From Camellia lanceoleosa (Eukaryota; Streptophyta; Magnoliopsida; Ericales; Theaceae): a stretch of 64,000 nt of DNA. The DNA is taken from NCBI GenBank assembly GCA_025200525.1, contig CM045758.1, positions 194,468,463 to 194,532,462 on the forward strand, in the 5' to 3' direction. Below, piece after piece: positions 33,827 to 46,184 of the stretch. The notes below the pieces were generated by a model that was not told where the DNA came from, made no database searches, and saw nothing but the letters and a program-made list of their open reading frames with translations. A program made the translations under genes and the position numbers. Position 1 is the first letter of the stretch; each line of letters starts with the position of its first letter.

Positions 33827-35164
33827 GTAGAATATAAGTATGCGAAGAGGGATTTATAAATAAATGTCCCAAATAATTCTTAATCATATTATATATTTTT
33901 GATCAATTTTTAATTATATTTTATTTGTATTAACATCTTAATCTAATTTTAAGTTTGGAGAATATGAGATAAAATTATCTTTTTGTTGTGTTAATTTCAC
34001 TTAATTAAAAAATAAATAAATTCACTCTAATATATGGCATATGTAATACACATTTTATTAATTTGAATGAAAAAATTAATAGTGATATTTTAGTTCAAAA
34101 TTATATGATATATTTAAATCATTATAAATAAAGTGACCACAAATCACAAGGAATATAATAAATTTTATGTTTTATTTTATAAAAATATTAGAGATCTTAA
34201 AAATTTTACTAAAAATTTTATTAAATATTTCATGTGTGTGGAACTCACATAAAATTCACATTATGTGTGGCACATTTAGTAAAAATTTTAGTAAAATTCT
34301 AAAATTTCTAACATTACTTTTTATTTTAATATTTTTGGCTGAGAGATACAAATCATTTTATAAATTTAGAAAATCTAACATAATCAAATAGTATAATTGA
34401 TTACCAATGATTGGAGAGAAGAGAGAGAATGTTCAGTTTTGCTTTTCACCGGTCATAATAGGTGAACAAATGTGTATATCGAATGGAATAATGATTGAGA
34501 AGTCTAAAAAAAAAATTAGAGGGGGTTTTAATGATTGGTCTTATTATATGATGTAATGTTTTAATTTTTAATTTTTATTTTTTTACTTTGTTGCATCAGT
34601 AGAGTTCTGATTAGAATTCTATTATTAAAATTTTGAATCATTGCTAATATTGAATGGTTGAAATAATTCTACTAAATCTAATGTTTAGGAATTTTTTTCA
34701 TATATTTTGTCCAAAAAGAATAATATTTTAAAGTTCTAATAGTAGATGTCTAATGGTGTGAGCCTCACAATAATAGTGATATTTGTATCTTAATTTTTTT
34801 TTTTTAAATATTTTAAAACTCCAATGAAACTCTAGGGATGATGGGGTTGAACTGACGTGATATTTTAGTCTTGTCTTTTTATTCATTGTCAATTATATAA
34901 AACTCTCTTTGAAACTCTATTTTTAAAAGAATGAATCACTTTCTTTTCTTTTCATTGTTAGATATATAAAGCTCTATTTAAAATTCTATTTTTAGGGATA
35001 TATCACTACTGATCCGAAAATCACGTTTGGCTACCATAGGCGTGTTCCCGAACAAGAAAAGCAACACGTCCATCAAAAGTCGCTTCAATTTCCATCGGAT
35101 GAAATGGCATCTTTCATTCACACCCTTGTGTTGAAGCCTTTCTGTGAGCCCAACCAACATATCA
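33827..35164. other. AT-rich non-coding DNA; one GC-richer patch of unknown origin
   Basis: Mostly A/T-rich. Positions 34990-35160 are noticeably richer in G+C, and the minus strand reads open for 60 codons from 35160. I recognise no family in any frame. It may be a relic of a gene or element. Confidence 0.4.
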
Positions 35165-35388
35165 ACGCCACATTTGGAAATAAATTATTTTAATAATTTT
35201 TAATTTTTAGTTAAAATATAAAATAAAAAATTAATAAATTAAAATAATTTTTTAATTTTTTATGAAAAAATATGTAAAAATTAAAAAATAAATAAAATTT
35301 TGACTATATAGTATAGGTTATAAACTTTTTAATTTTTTTAATAATTTTTTAACTTTTAGAATAAAAGTATTACATTTCAAACGAGATC
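35165..35388. mobile_element. Diverged MITE of the same family
   Basis: The right end CAAACGAGATC followed by TAA matches the family. The left end CGCCACATTTGG is diverged, and the left duplication cannot be fixed. Confidence 0.5.
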
Positions 35389-36195
35389 TAAACATAGTAA
35401 AAAGTTATTTTTTAGTTTTTAATTTATTTTGAATCACATAATCTCTTTATTTTTTTATACGTTTTTTTAAAAAAATTAAAAAAAATTAAAAAATCAATTT
35501 TCAATCAACTTTCAAAAATAACTCATACCGACTTGTACACGCACAGCAGCTTTAGAAGAATTTGCATTTAAATATTGATTTTTTTCTCTCACTAAAATGG
35601 AGTCTCTCTTTTTTAAAAAACAAAAAATTAAATTATTAATATTTATTAACATTTTACATTATAAATTTTTATTAAAATTTTAATTTCTTTACAGGTATAC
35701 ATACCCCGTCACTATTTGGGGCATTTGGAAAAACAGCATCTGTTTATATATATATATATATGTTAACTCATCTTATTTGGTTTGATTTTAAATTATTATT
35801 ATTATTGGGCTGTGCTACATCCCCTAATTTTTGGCCTCATAATCCCCCTAAATTTCAAACCAAGGCAAAAAAAAAAAAAAAAAAAAGCCCAAAACGACGT
35901 CGTTTTGGGCATTAGGGAGATTAGGGGGGGTTTTTTAAGGGGACAAGTCATTTTCTTATTATTATTACTACTTAAAACTAATTTAATAAGAGGTGTTTTG
36001 GGAAGATGGTTAAAAATTAATTTTTTAATCTTTTTTAAAAAAAATTGTACTTTTTTTATATGAGAAGAGAAATGGATTAACAAGTTAAAAAGTGACTTTT
36101 AATACATTACTCAAATGAACTTAAAAAAAATTATTGGTTGATCTAGCGCGTCATGTGATCATATCATTCCTCAATTATAATTTATTATGTTCCCT
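35389..36195. other. AT-rich non-coding DNA with A-run and palindrome
   Basis: Contains (TA)n near 35746-35761, an A run ending at 35886 and the palindrome at 35887-35910. The sequences around the A run ('cccctaatttttggcc', 'gggcattagggagattagg') resemble the A-rich insert near 850-1000. No gene. Confidence 0.5.
35887..35910. promoter_or_regulatory. Perfect 24 bp palindrome centred on GACGTC
   Basis: Each half (GCCCAAAACGAC) is the exact reverse complement of the other. The centre ACGACGTCGT holds a C-box type bZIP core. With no gene near, it is more likely part of a repeat than a working promoter site. Confidence 0.6.
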
Positions 36196-36198
36196 TAT

Positions 36199-36611
36199 GC
36201 CCCGTTTGTTTTGGGGTGTAAAGGATGGAATGTGATTAGGATGGAGGTGAGGTTATTTAATGTTGTGTTTATTTATAGAGTTGGAGAAGAGATTAAGATG
36301 AAGGAGGGAATTAAGATGGAGGTTGGAAGGGGGATTGGAATGGAGGAGGTGGAGATAGAGGTGGTATTAGAAAAATAGTGAGGGGATTAGAATTTTTTTT
36401 TTAATATTAGTGTTTAATTTTTTGTATTTTTGTATTTGTTTTATTATTTTATATAAAAATAATTTAACAATTCCTACACTAATAAATATCATCAAAACAA
36501 ACATAATTTTACTTAATCCCCTTACTATCAATCTCCTCACTAATAATCCCCTTACTATTAATTCCTTCACTATGAATCTCCTCAATTCTACTTCTGAAAA
36601 CAAATGGGGCC
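36199..36611. mobile_element. MITE with GCCCCGTTTGTTTT termini
   Basis: The left end GCCCCGTTTGTTTT is the inverse of AAAACAAATGGGGCC on the right, with TAT on both flanks. Near the right end are repeats of 'ccccttactattaat' type, shared with 6818-7473 and 56048-56635. Confidence 0.7.
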
Positions 36612-36799
36612 TATATTCTCAAATCATCCAACACAAATCCGTGAGTCCTACCTCCTCCACTGATCACGGTAACCCGAGAACAACCAATAACTTCTTTAAG
36701 CACAGTGATCTTTGGCCGATGTTTTCTTTATTGGAAAAACTAACTGTTGACCAGTGCAATACGCATACTATTTTTTTTCAAAAAATATTTGATGGTACA

Positions 36800-36985
36800 A
36801 TGTGCTTGTTCGGAAAGTTGAGGTTTGGAATTTTTTGGCTAAAATAGCCACAAAAAAATAAAATAGGTTTTTTAGCCCAATAAAACAAAACACCACATCC
36901 AACCCATAATTCTTACATTCTTTTTCTCAAAAAAAGTCAAAAAAGCCAAAAAAACCTTCCCAAATGAGGCTTTTTAGCCTCAAGC
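36800..36985. repeat. MITE-like inverted repeat
   Basis: 'gaggtttggaattttttggct' type sequence at the left (about 36821) is the inverse of 'agccaaaaaaaccttcc' and 'caaatgaggctt' at the right (about 36944-36973). Target duplication not determined. Confidence 0.45.
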
Positions 36986-37793
36986 TAAAAAAGCCAAAAG
37001 CCAATTTCTGTTGGGGAGAAAAATGCTATGTGTTGGGAAGTAAAAAAGGGGGCGAGATGAAATTGCAAAACCATGAATTTCTTATGCCTTATGTGTTGAT
37101 AGTATTGTTGTTATTTCTATTAACTATCATTATAGAAATGTTATGCTTCGTGTTGGTTTTGGTATCACTGTATGAGTGATGATTGTTGCTAGTAGTATGT
37201 TGAAAGGATTTGGAAAAAAAAACAAAATTTTTCCTAAGTGTTTGGGCCACCTAAGGGTGTTGTTGAGAAATTGATTTAATTCAAGGGTTTTATAAATTCC
37301 AAATGAATCTTTTGGTAAATAAACTGGGTGATTTGTATGTTTTGGATAACACCGTATTTGTGAAAAATATTTTCAAACTGTTGAGTTTCGCATGGAAAAT
37401 GAAGGATTTATTTTGGAATGTTAACATCGAAAATTTGACTACCTTTGAGAAATGTCTCTTGAACAAGAAAATGTTTTCTTATTATTTACTCATAAGATTC
37501 GCTTGGGTTGGCTTTCGGGAATCTTGTTGTTGAATAGTGACTTAGCTTGAAGCGCTAGTCAGTTGTTGGTAATTGTTTCAGGAAAGGTTTGGTCTGCATA
37601 AGGTTTTCGTACCTAAGTGTTGTGGTTTGGAACGTATTCCCTTAGTGAGTCTCTTCCTTGGTGAGAGTGGCGTGACGGTTTGTAGTGAGAGCGGTTTCAC
37701 TCCTAGTATTGGGGGGTATTGGTGTTGTGTTATCAGTTGGCCTTGTGTTTTGGCGTACTTTTAATTTCGGGGACGAAATTCTTTAAGGGAGGT

Positions 37794-40261
37794 TGTAGCG
37801 ACCGGTTTTTCCATTTGATTGGTGTATCCGGACTTATGTTCCGTGGATTTCGTTGCCTTTTTGTTGTCGTTGTTGTCCTTTGATTCCTTGTTCTTTGGTT
37901 ATAGGATGTTTTGGGCAGTTGATTGCAGGTTGGTTGGGTTTAGAAACCAACTCTTGATGTTCAGTTTTTGGCTTGGTCGCTCGAGCGAGCTTATCTTCGC
38001 TCGAGCAAGGTCCTTCTTTGGTCTGCCGCCGAGCGAGCCTTTCTTGGATCGGCGAGGTTGCGCCCAAAGCTAGACCCGATCGCGATGGTTGTTGGCTCAA
38101 GCGAGCTTCCCTTCGCTCGAGCGAGCTGGTTTGTTTTTGGCTCGAGCGAGCTTATTTTCGCTCGAGCGAGGCTTTCTTGTGTCTGGTCGCTCGAGCGACC
38201 AGGTCTTCGCTCGAGCGAGCCTGTCGTATTTCAGTAGGCAGCAGCGGGGAAAAATAGCATTTTTCTCCTTCTTTCTTTCTTGAAACCCTAGCAGCCGAGA
38301 CTCTCTCTCTCTAAACATACTCTCTCTCTAAGAATTGATCTACCTAGGGTCACTTCCTACCCTTTGTCCTTTGTTAAAAAGATAGAGGAGGTCGAGGGCT
38401 TCGCTTTAATCGGAACAATAGTGGATTTGGAGCACTTTGGTTTCGGGTCATCATCTCTATTTGAGCTCTTCTTTGAGGTAGGGATTCTCCTTGTTCTCTT
38501 TTCAATACTCCTACTATAGATAGACATGTGGGTATTTTTGTATTGCATGAAAACTACATCATGTTGGAATTTTATATAAATTCATGAGGTTGAACTTTGG
38601 GTTGGTTGTTGGTTTTAGATCTTTGATTATTAGATGTGCTTTGGGCTAATTGGGTGGTTAATTGGCGAGTTGTTGTTGAAAGGAGAGAAACCCTAATATT
38701 TATTGATTTAATAATTTAATAGAGGGTTTGATCTTTGGGTAAATACTTGGGTATTTTGGGTTTTAAATGAAACCATTGTTGGCTATTGTAGTTGATTAAA
38801 ATGGGTTAGGGCTTATTGTCCTTGAAGTTGGTTTTGTGAAAATAAAAGGAAGCAGGATTGGCTTTGTGGAGTGGGAATGGTACTTTGAAATAAGTATGAA
38901 TGTTGGACTGTTGTATCTTATACTACTATGTTAGTATTAGTGTTAAGTTGATAATTTCATGTCAATTGGGTAAGTTTATGGATGTACAATATACCTGCAT
39001 CTAGAGGTTTTGTCCTTGGTCATCGGTGGAGGATGATACGGTTGTATTGAATTGTTGTGTATGCTTTACACGTATGTGTTCATCTATTTTAACACATTGC
39101 TGTTATCTTGGTAGTTTATGTATATGCATTATACATGTTGGATATGCCTTGTGTGCATGAGGGTTGTTGGCGTTATATGCCGCGCTTATAATCAGAGGTA
39201 CCGTTACCTTCCAGCTAGCGCCTGGAGAACTGTATGCGCTTATAATCTGAGGTGCCACACCTTCCAAATACCTGGTAAAATGGTATGTTGTTTGTGAAAA
39301 GTGTGGCTTACTATGCGTATAGCTAGTAGAGCGAAGTTGATAGTAGTTATTGCAGTATATCCTTGGCTTACTGAGCGCATAGCTAGTAGAGCAAGGTGGA
39401 ATTATTGTAGTTTTGTTGTAACTAAAAGTATCATGGATTTGATTGGTTACTGATTCGAGAGAAACAAGTTACTCCGTGATTGTTTATATACGTGTTGGTG
39501 GGTTGTAAATTTATGTTTGACAAGGTTGTGCATGTATAGGTATGAGTGTAGTGAAACGGACCAAAATGTCTTTTTGTCTTTTGGAAAGTGTGAAGGAAAA
39601 TGAATGTTTTAAAAATAAACATGTTGAAAGGATACATATGTAGTACGTATGGGAAATGGATGAGAGTATCTGGCTTAGTGATTATTTTCCTAAGTAATTG
39701 TTAATATTAAGAAAGAATGGGAATTGGGATGAATGAGAGGAATATGGAAAGATGAATCGTCAGAAGCGTTGAATGAAACGGTTGTTTTCAAAAGGAAAGT
39801 TCATACATATATATTTTTGTATAAACTGTCACATTACTATTCTAGTACAAGAATGAGTATTCATGATCATAGCTATCTGTACTGTTGTTATTGTTGAGGA
39901 TCATGTTGAGATCCCTACTGGACTATATGTTCATCCCACGTTGTTGAATCTTTTTTTCAGGTGTTTAGCAGGATGTGCTACAAGATTTGCATCTACTTAT
40001 TTGTTCGCCACGCGGCCTCTTTCTTGTTGGCGAACGCCATATGTGTGTAAAAGGGTTACACCCTTCATTTGTTTATTTAAAGGTTGTAAGCCTAAGGGCA
40101 ATTTATTAGTATGTTCATGTAATGTTGACTTTGCATACGAATGAGAGTATTGCTAATCACTTCTCTGGATTAAATGTATGAGTTTACTTCGCGTGTTATC
40201 TCTGGCCAATTAAGTTAATGAATTTGGTAATGACTTGAGTAATAAAAAGTGGGGCGTGACA
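37794..40261 (+). repeat. Left LTR of the gypsy-like element (2468 bp)
   Basis: Starts TGTAGCGACC, ends GGGGCGTGACA. These ends are imperfect inverted repeats, and the initiator-Met-type primer site follows at 40265. Reading frames inside (for example around 37800-38260) are LTR translations, not genes. Confidence 0.82.
37976..38222. repeat. Array of GCTCGAGCGAGC palindromes in the left LTR
   Basis: About seven intact and several decayed copies of TCGCTCGAGCGA lie within 250 bp, including a perfect 20 bp palindrome at 38183-38202. The array makes this the most GC-rich part of the LTR. The right LTR carries the matching array at about 43905-44150. Confidence 0.8.
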
Positions 40262-40264
40262 ACT

Positions 40265-40276
40265 TGGTATCAGAGC
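40265..40276 (+). promoter_or_regulatory. Primer-binding site for initiator tRNA-Met
   Basis: TGGTATCAGAGC, complementary to the 3' end of plant initiator tRNA-Met, lies 3 nt after the LTR end. This is the classical plant LTR retrotransposon primer site. Confidence 0.85.
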
Positions 40277-40694
40277 AACAAGGTTCGACTACCTTGAGCT
40301 CGTGGGAAGTGGTTTTTACCACAGTGGGTTTACTACGTGTAGTGAGGACGTTGCATATAGATACCATGAGAATTAGGACTTACGTGTTGCATTTATGTGA
40401 GCATGGGATTAAGTCTCTTGGATAGTATTCGTAGCCGGTGAACTTGCTTTGAGGTCCTTTTGGAAACACGCCTGATCAACGTGGTTTCTAATAGGAATTC
40501 CTTGAGAGTTCCGGGATGAGTGGCTATCTTTGTGGACTTGATTCGATTATGTGGTTACATGTTTAGATGTTTATATGCAATAGAGATGAAAATTTTGAGA
40601 CTAAGTGTGTCTTGTGATTTAAGAGTAGTGGAGTGTGCCTCGAAGAAGGCTATCGTGTTTTACGCTAAGTGTAATTTACTTTGTGCTTTATAGG

Positions 40695-41632
40695 ATGTCT
40701 ACACGAGGGAGTAGAGGACGGTTGAGTAGTAGGAGGCCGGAGAGGCACACCAGTTCCTTTACTTTTCTTAGTAGCGGCGTCAATTTGTCGGCGAGGATGT
40801 CGCCGTGAGATTGTGAGAAGCGATGCAAGACGCCCTAGCTTCGTCTTGAGGCGGCGGTGGGCATGCTCTCAAGCTTACTAAGGAGTTCTTTCGCTCGGTC
40901 CACGAATTTGTGGGGAGGCTAAACCGTTGGAAGCGAGAGTTGGTTGGAACAGTTACCAAGACTCTTGATATGCTCGAGTCGAAGATGAGGAGTTGAGGGT
41001 TTCTTTGGCAACCTTTCGGTTGAAGAGTGATGCGAGTTATTGGTGGAAGAATGCTAAGAATAATGTAGGTATACGTGGGTTGCTTTTACCGAGGCCTTTT
41101 TGGGCCAAGTATTTCCCTCTTGCCGGGAAAGGTTGAGGAACAGCTTTGGAGTTCGTCAGATGACACTCTGTAGCCTGATTTGAGATGCGGTTTGATAGTT
41201 TGTCGAGGTTTGCTCGAGTTGGTGACAACAGAGGCGTCGTTATTTGAGTTCGAAAGGCGTTTGTGTTTCGATATTCGGGAGAAGGTAGCTGGATCCTTGT
41301 GGAAGGATTACTATACTTTAGTTGAGGCAGCGGCCCATGTGGAGGCCCTGATTGCTAGTGGTGATGGGATTAAGAAGGAGACCATCTCGGTGAGTCATGC
41401 GATTCCTAAGCGCTCTAGGCTCAGTAAGGGGTGGAGGCGGAAACATGCTCAGTCGGGAGCTGGTTCTTTTTCTTCGCCAGGGGTTTCGGATCCTTCTGTT
41501 GGGGGTTCTGGGGAGGCGCAGGTTTCAGACCAGTCTCAGAGTAGAGGGTCTGGTGGTTGTTTTGTTTGTGGTCAGTTGGGCCATGGTAGACGTTCTTGTC
41601 CTTTATGCAAATTCTTGGGTACTAAAACCTAG
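40695..41632 (+). pseudogene. Retrotransposon gag, frameshifted
   Basis: Starts ATG at 40695 (MSTRGSRGRLSS), with a stop after 37 codons and several frame changes later. A capsid-like segment is readable at about 41010-41066 (FRLKSDASYWWKNAKN), and FEFERRLCFDIREKVAGSL lies in the last open piece (41180-41632). A CX2CX4HX4C zinc knuckle, CFVCGQLGHGRRSC, occupies 41558-41599. The order capsid-like then knuckle is that of Ty3/gypsy gag. Protease and polymerase are not found downstream. The protein cannot be made intact from this copy as given. Confidence 0.75.
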
Positions 41633-43719
41633 TCGGACTCGTCGTGCATTCCGTCAATCGGGGCGTTATCGGTGCAGCAGGCGGGCCGGGCGAGAGCCTC
41701 GCGAGGCGACTTATTAGTTAGCCCTATAGTGTTACCCCGGAGAGGACTTTTGTAATATTGGCGGTGGTGTATCATGTTTATTGATTTTGTTCTTGTGGGG
41801 TGTCTTTGTTGGATGTTGAGGCACCATGTTTATGTATTGCGCTTTATGCATAGTATTGTTTGGTTAATCCTCGTATTGGGGAGTATGTATGGAATTTGAA
41901 CTCTCTATTTTATTTTGAGAAGTTGTTAATGGGGTCAATGATCCTAGTATTGTTGCTTGCTTAATCTTGTATTTTGAGTTAGTCTTGTGACACTGTGGGC
42001 CTTGTTCATTTTAGAGATTATGGGTTGAGAACGGAATCCGTGGGTGGATGTGATTGATGTGATGGTTTCGAGAGTTGTGCGGTATTAGCAAGGTTATGTG
42101 AGATGTGTATCTCAGGTTGATAGGAATGGTATCTGTTTGTTGGTTTGTGTTTTGGGCTTGCTAGTTAGTGAGTCTGGGGTGACCCTAATGGTTGTATAGG
42201 GGTAGTGTTTGTTTTGTGATTGGTTATCAATTGTTGGGTATGGTTTGGGAGTGAATGCTAGCAGCATTCTTTAGTGGAAGAACAGTTTGTGTTCTAGAGT
42301 AATGAGAATAGCGTTGGTCGAATTATCCTTCTTGATTGGGTAGTTGTAATTGCGGTTGACCATGTCGGTCTTCGGTCGAGGAGATGAGTAGGCTTGCTAT
42401 GCAGCCATGGGGAGGGAAATGGTGATACCCTTAGACGCAGTGTTGATGCGGTTTAATTTAAGGAGATCCGGTGAGATTCCAAAATTGGGGATTTGTGTAG
42501 AGAACTCCGTGTTAGGGGTTAGTAATATGAGTGGCACATCAGTGTGTGGAGTTTGTTGAGTTGATTAATCAGCTTATTGGTATTGTGTTTTGGGTTGACA
42601 TTGATCACCTTGAGGATAGTCTTGATTGTTGTAGACCTTGCGAGTGGCTTAGGTATAACTGAAATTAAGTCATTTATGTTATTTGTTGAATTATCTGAGA
42701 ACATTACTTGTATTGATTATGTGTTGTATATGGCAAGTATTGATTATGTTGCATATGCATTTGGTATTGGGAGGAGAAAGGATGGACTCCATTAGCATCA
42801 CTTATGTGTGTGCTCATTGATAATAGAAATATTTCTATTTGTTGTTAATATGATGTAGCTAATATGTTTATCTGTGGTGAAGTGAAAAATGTTTTATATG
42901 AGTTACTATCTCATTTAATTGTTGGCCAGGTTCTGAGCCAGGTGTATGTTATTAAATTGGCTAAGTAAAAGGGGGCGAGATGAAATTGCAAAACCATGAA
43001 TTTCTTATGCCTTATGTGTTGATAGTATTGTTGTTATTTCTATTAACTATCATTATAGAAATGTTATGCTTCGTGTTGGTTTTGGTATCACTGTATGAGT
43101 GATGATTGTTGCTAGTAGTATGTTGAAAGGATTTGGAAAAAAAAACAAAATTTTTCCTAAGTGTTTGGGCCACCTAAGGGTGTTGTTGAGAAATTGATTT
43201 AATTCAAGGGTTTTGCGAAATTCCAAATGAATCTTTTTGGTAAATAAACTGTGGGTGATTTGTATGTTTTGGATAACACCGTATTTGTGAAAAATATTTT
43301 CAAAACTGTTGAGTTTCGCATGGAAAATGAAGGATTTATTTTGGAATGTTAACATCGAAAATTTGACTACCTTTGAGAAATGTCTCTTGAACAAGAAAAT
43401 GTTTTCTTATTATTTACTCATAAGATTCGCTTGGGTTGGCTTTTCGGGAATCTTGTTGTTGAATAGTGACTTAGCTTGAAGCGCTAGTCGGTTGTTGGTA
43501 ATGTTTTGAGAAAGGTTTGGTCTGTTAAGGTTTTCGTACCTAAGTGTTGTGGTTTGGAACGTATTCCCTTAGTGAGTCTCTTCCTTGGTGAGAGTGGCGT
43601 GACGGTTTGTAGTGAGCGGTTTCACTCCTAGTATTGGGGGGTATTGGTGTTGTGTTATCAGTTGGCCTTGTGTTTTGGCGTACTTTTAATTTCGGGGACG
43701 AAATTCTTTAAGAGGAGGT
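41633..43719 (+). other. Non-coding interior of the gypsy-like element
   Basis: No pol domain is recognisable in any frame. The last 750 bp (from about 42966) repeat 37038-37793 almost exactly. They include a purine run (AAAAGGGGGCGAGA, near 42967) and end with 'aagaggaggt' directly before the right LTR, the likely polypurine tract. Confidence 0.6.
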
Positions 43720-46184
43720 TGTAGCGACCGGTCTTTTCCATTTGATTGGTGTATCCGGACTTATGTTCCGTGGATTTCGTTGCCTTTTGTTGTCGTTGTT
43801 GTCCTTTGATTCCTTGTTCTTTGGTTATAGGATGTTTTGGGCGGAGTTGATTGCGGAGTTGGTTGGGTTTAGAAACCAACTCTTGATGTTCGATTTTGGC
43901 TTGGTCGCCGAGCGAGCTTATCTTCGCCGAGCGAGGTCCTTCTTTTGGTTAAATCGCTCGAGCGAGCCTTTCTTAGATCGGCGAGGTTGCGTCGATGCTA
44001 GACCCGATCGCGATGGTTGTTGGCTCGAGCGAGCTTCCGCTTCGAGCGAAATTGGTTTGTTTTGGCTCGAGCGATCTTATTTTCGCTCGAGCGAGGCTTT
44101 CTTGTGTCTGGTCGCTCGAGCGACCAGGTCTTCGCTCGAGCGAGCCTGTCAGTATTCAAGATGGCGTGCGGGAAAAATAGCATTTTCTCCTTCTTTCTTT
44201 CTTGAAACCCTAGCAATGAGACTCTCTCTCTCTAAACATACTCTCTCTCTAAGAATTGATCTACCTAGGGTCACTTCCTACCCTTTGTCCTTTGTTAAAA
44301 AGATAGAGGAGGTCGAGGGCTTCGCTTTAATCGGAACAATAGTGGATTTGGAGCACTTTGGTTTCGGGTCATCATCTCTATTTGAGCTCTTCTTTGAGGT
44401 AGGGATTCTCCTTGTTCTCTTTTCAATACTCCTACTATAGATAGACATGTGGGTATTTTTGTATTGCATGAAAACTACATCATGTTGGAATTTTATATAA
44501 ATTCATGAGGTTGAACTTTGGGTTGGTTGTTGGTTTTAGATCTTTGATTATTAGATGTGCTTTGGGCTAATTGGGTGGTTAATTGGCGAGTTGTTGTTGA
44601 AAGGAGAGGAAACCCTAATATTTATTGATTTAATAATTTAATAGAGGGGTTTGATCTTTGGGTAAATACTTGGGTATTTTGGGTTTTAAATGAAACCATT
44701 GTTGGCTATTGTAGTTGATTAAAATGGGTTAGGGCTTATTGTCCTTGAAGTTGGTTTTGTGAAAATAAAAAGGCGAGATTGGCTTTGTGGAGTGGGAATG
44801 GTACTTTGAAATAAGTATGAATGTTGGACTGTTGTATCTTATACTACTATGTTAGTATTAGTGTTAAGTTGATAATTTCATGTCAATTGGGTAAGTTTAT
44901 GGATGTACAATATACCTGCATCTAGAGGTTTTGTCCTTGGTCATCGGTGGAGGATGATACGGTTGTATTGAATTGTTGTGTATGCTTTACACGTATGTGT
45001 TCATCTATTTTAACACATTGCTGTTATCTTGGTAGTTTATGTATATGCATTATACATGTTGGATATGCCTTGTGTGCATGAGGGTTGTTGGCGTTATATG
45101 CGCGCTTATAATCGAGGTACCGTTACCTTCGGCTAAGCGCTGGAGAAGCTGTATCGCTTATAATCGAGGTGCCACACCCTTCCAAATAGCGCTGGTAAAA
45201 TGGTATGTTCTTGTGAAAAGTGCGGTGTGGCTTACTATGCGTATAGCTAGTAGAGCGAAGTTGATAGTAGTTATTGCGGTATATCCTTGGCTTCTTGGCG
45301 CATAGCTAGTAGAGCAAGGTGGAATTATTGTAGTTTTGTTGTAACTAAAAGTATCATGGATTTGATTGGTTCTGATTCGGAGAAACAAGTTACTCCGTGA
45401 TTGTTTATATACGTGTTGGTGGGTTGTAAATTTATGTTTGACAAGGTTGTGCATGTATAGGTATGAGTGTAGTGGAAAGCGGACCAAAATGTCTTTTGTC
45501 TTTTGGAAAGTGTGAAGGAAAATGAATGTTTTAAAAATAAACATGTTGAAAGGATACATATGTAATGCATTATGGGAAATGGATGAGAGTATCCGGCTTA
45601 GTGATTATTTTCCTAAGTAATTGTTAATATTAAGAAAGAATGGGAATTGGGATGAATGAGAGGAATATGGAAAGATGAATCGTGGCGTTGAATGAAACGG
45701 TTGTTTTCAAAAGGAAAGTTCATACATATATATTTTTGTATAAACTGTCACATTACTATTCTAGTACAAGAATGAGTATTCATGATCATAGCTATCTGTA
45801 CTGTTGTTATTGTTGAGGATCATGTTGAGATCCCTACTGGACTATATGTTCATCCCACGTTGTTGAATCTTTTTTTCAGGTGTTTAGCAGGATGTGCTAC
45901 AAGATTTGGATCTACTTATTTGTTGGCCACGGGGCCTCTTTGTTGTTGGCGGAACGCCATATGTGTAAAAGGGTTACACCCTTCATTTGTTTATTTAAAG
46001 GTTGTAAGCCTAAGGGCAATTTATTAGTATGTTCATGTAATGTTGACTTTGCATACGAATGAGAGTATTGCTAATCACTTCTACGGATTAAATGTATGAG
46101 TTTACTTCCGCGTGTTATCTCTGAAACTGAATTAAGTTAATGAATTTGGTAATGACTTCGAGTAATAAAAAGTGGGGCGTGACA
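43720..46184 (+). repeat. Right LTR of the gypsy-like element (2465 bp)
   Basis: Same ends as the left LTR. It differs by many 1-4 nt insertions and deletions clustered at CG-rich and 'gcag'/'ctgag'-type spots, while A/T-rich parts are almost identical. Confidence 0.82.

Larger units (their letters stand above)
37038..46184 (+). mobile_element. Partly tandem Ty3/gypsy-like LTR retrotransposon, non-autonomous
   Basis: Order: internal 3' end (37038-37793), LTR (37794-40261), primer site, broken gag, long non-coding interior with a second copy of the same internal 3' end (about 42966-43719), then LTR (43720-46184). The repeat period is about 5.92 kb. A normal insertion has host DNA left of the 5' LTR. 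Here it has element interior instead, which points to unequal recombination between tandem or nested copies followed by truncation. No pol genes are recognisable. The phrase 'atttcggggacgaaattct' before each LTR is like the end of plant gypsy polyproteins. Target duplication cannot be tested because the left edge is truncated. Confidence 0.82.

Noticed and set aside
37058..40261. Placing the gypsy LTR start at the purine run (TGAAATTGC, 37058)
   Set aside because: The same purine run lies upstream of both copies, and inverted LTR ends fit better at TGTAGCGACC (37794) with GGGGCGTGACA; the upstream match is duplicated interior.
43742..44440. 232-codon frame in the right LTR
   Set aside because: Located wholly inside the LTR; the matching region of the left LTR is broken into shorter frames, so it is not conserved as a gene.
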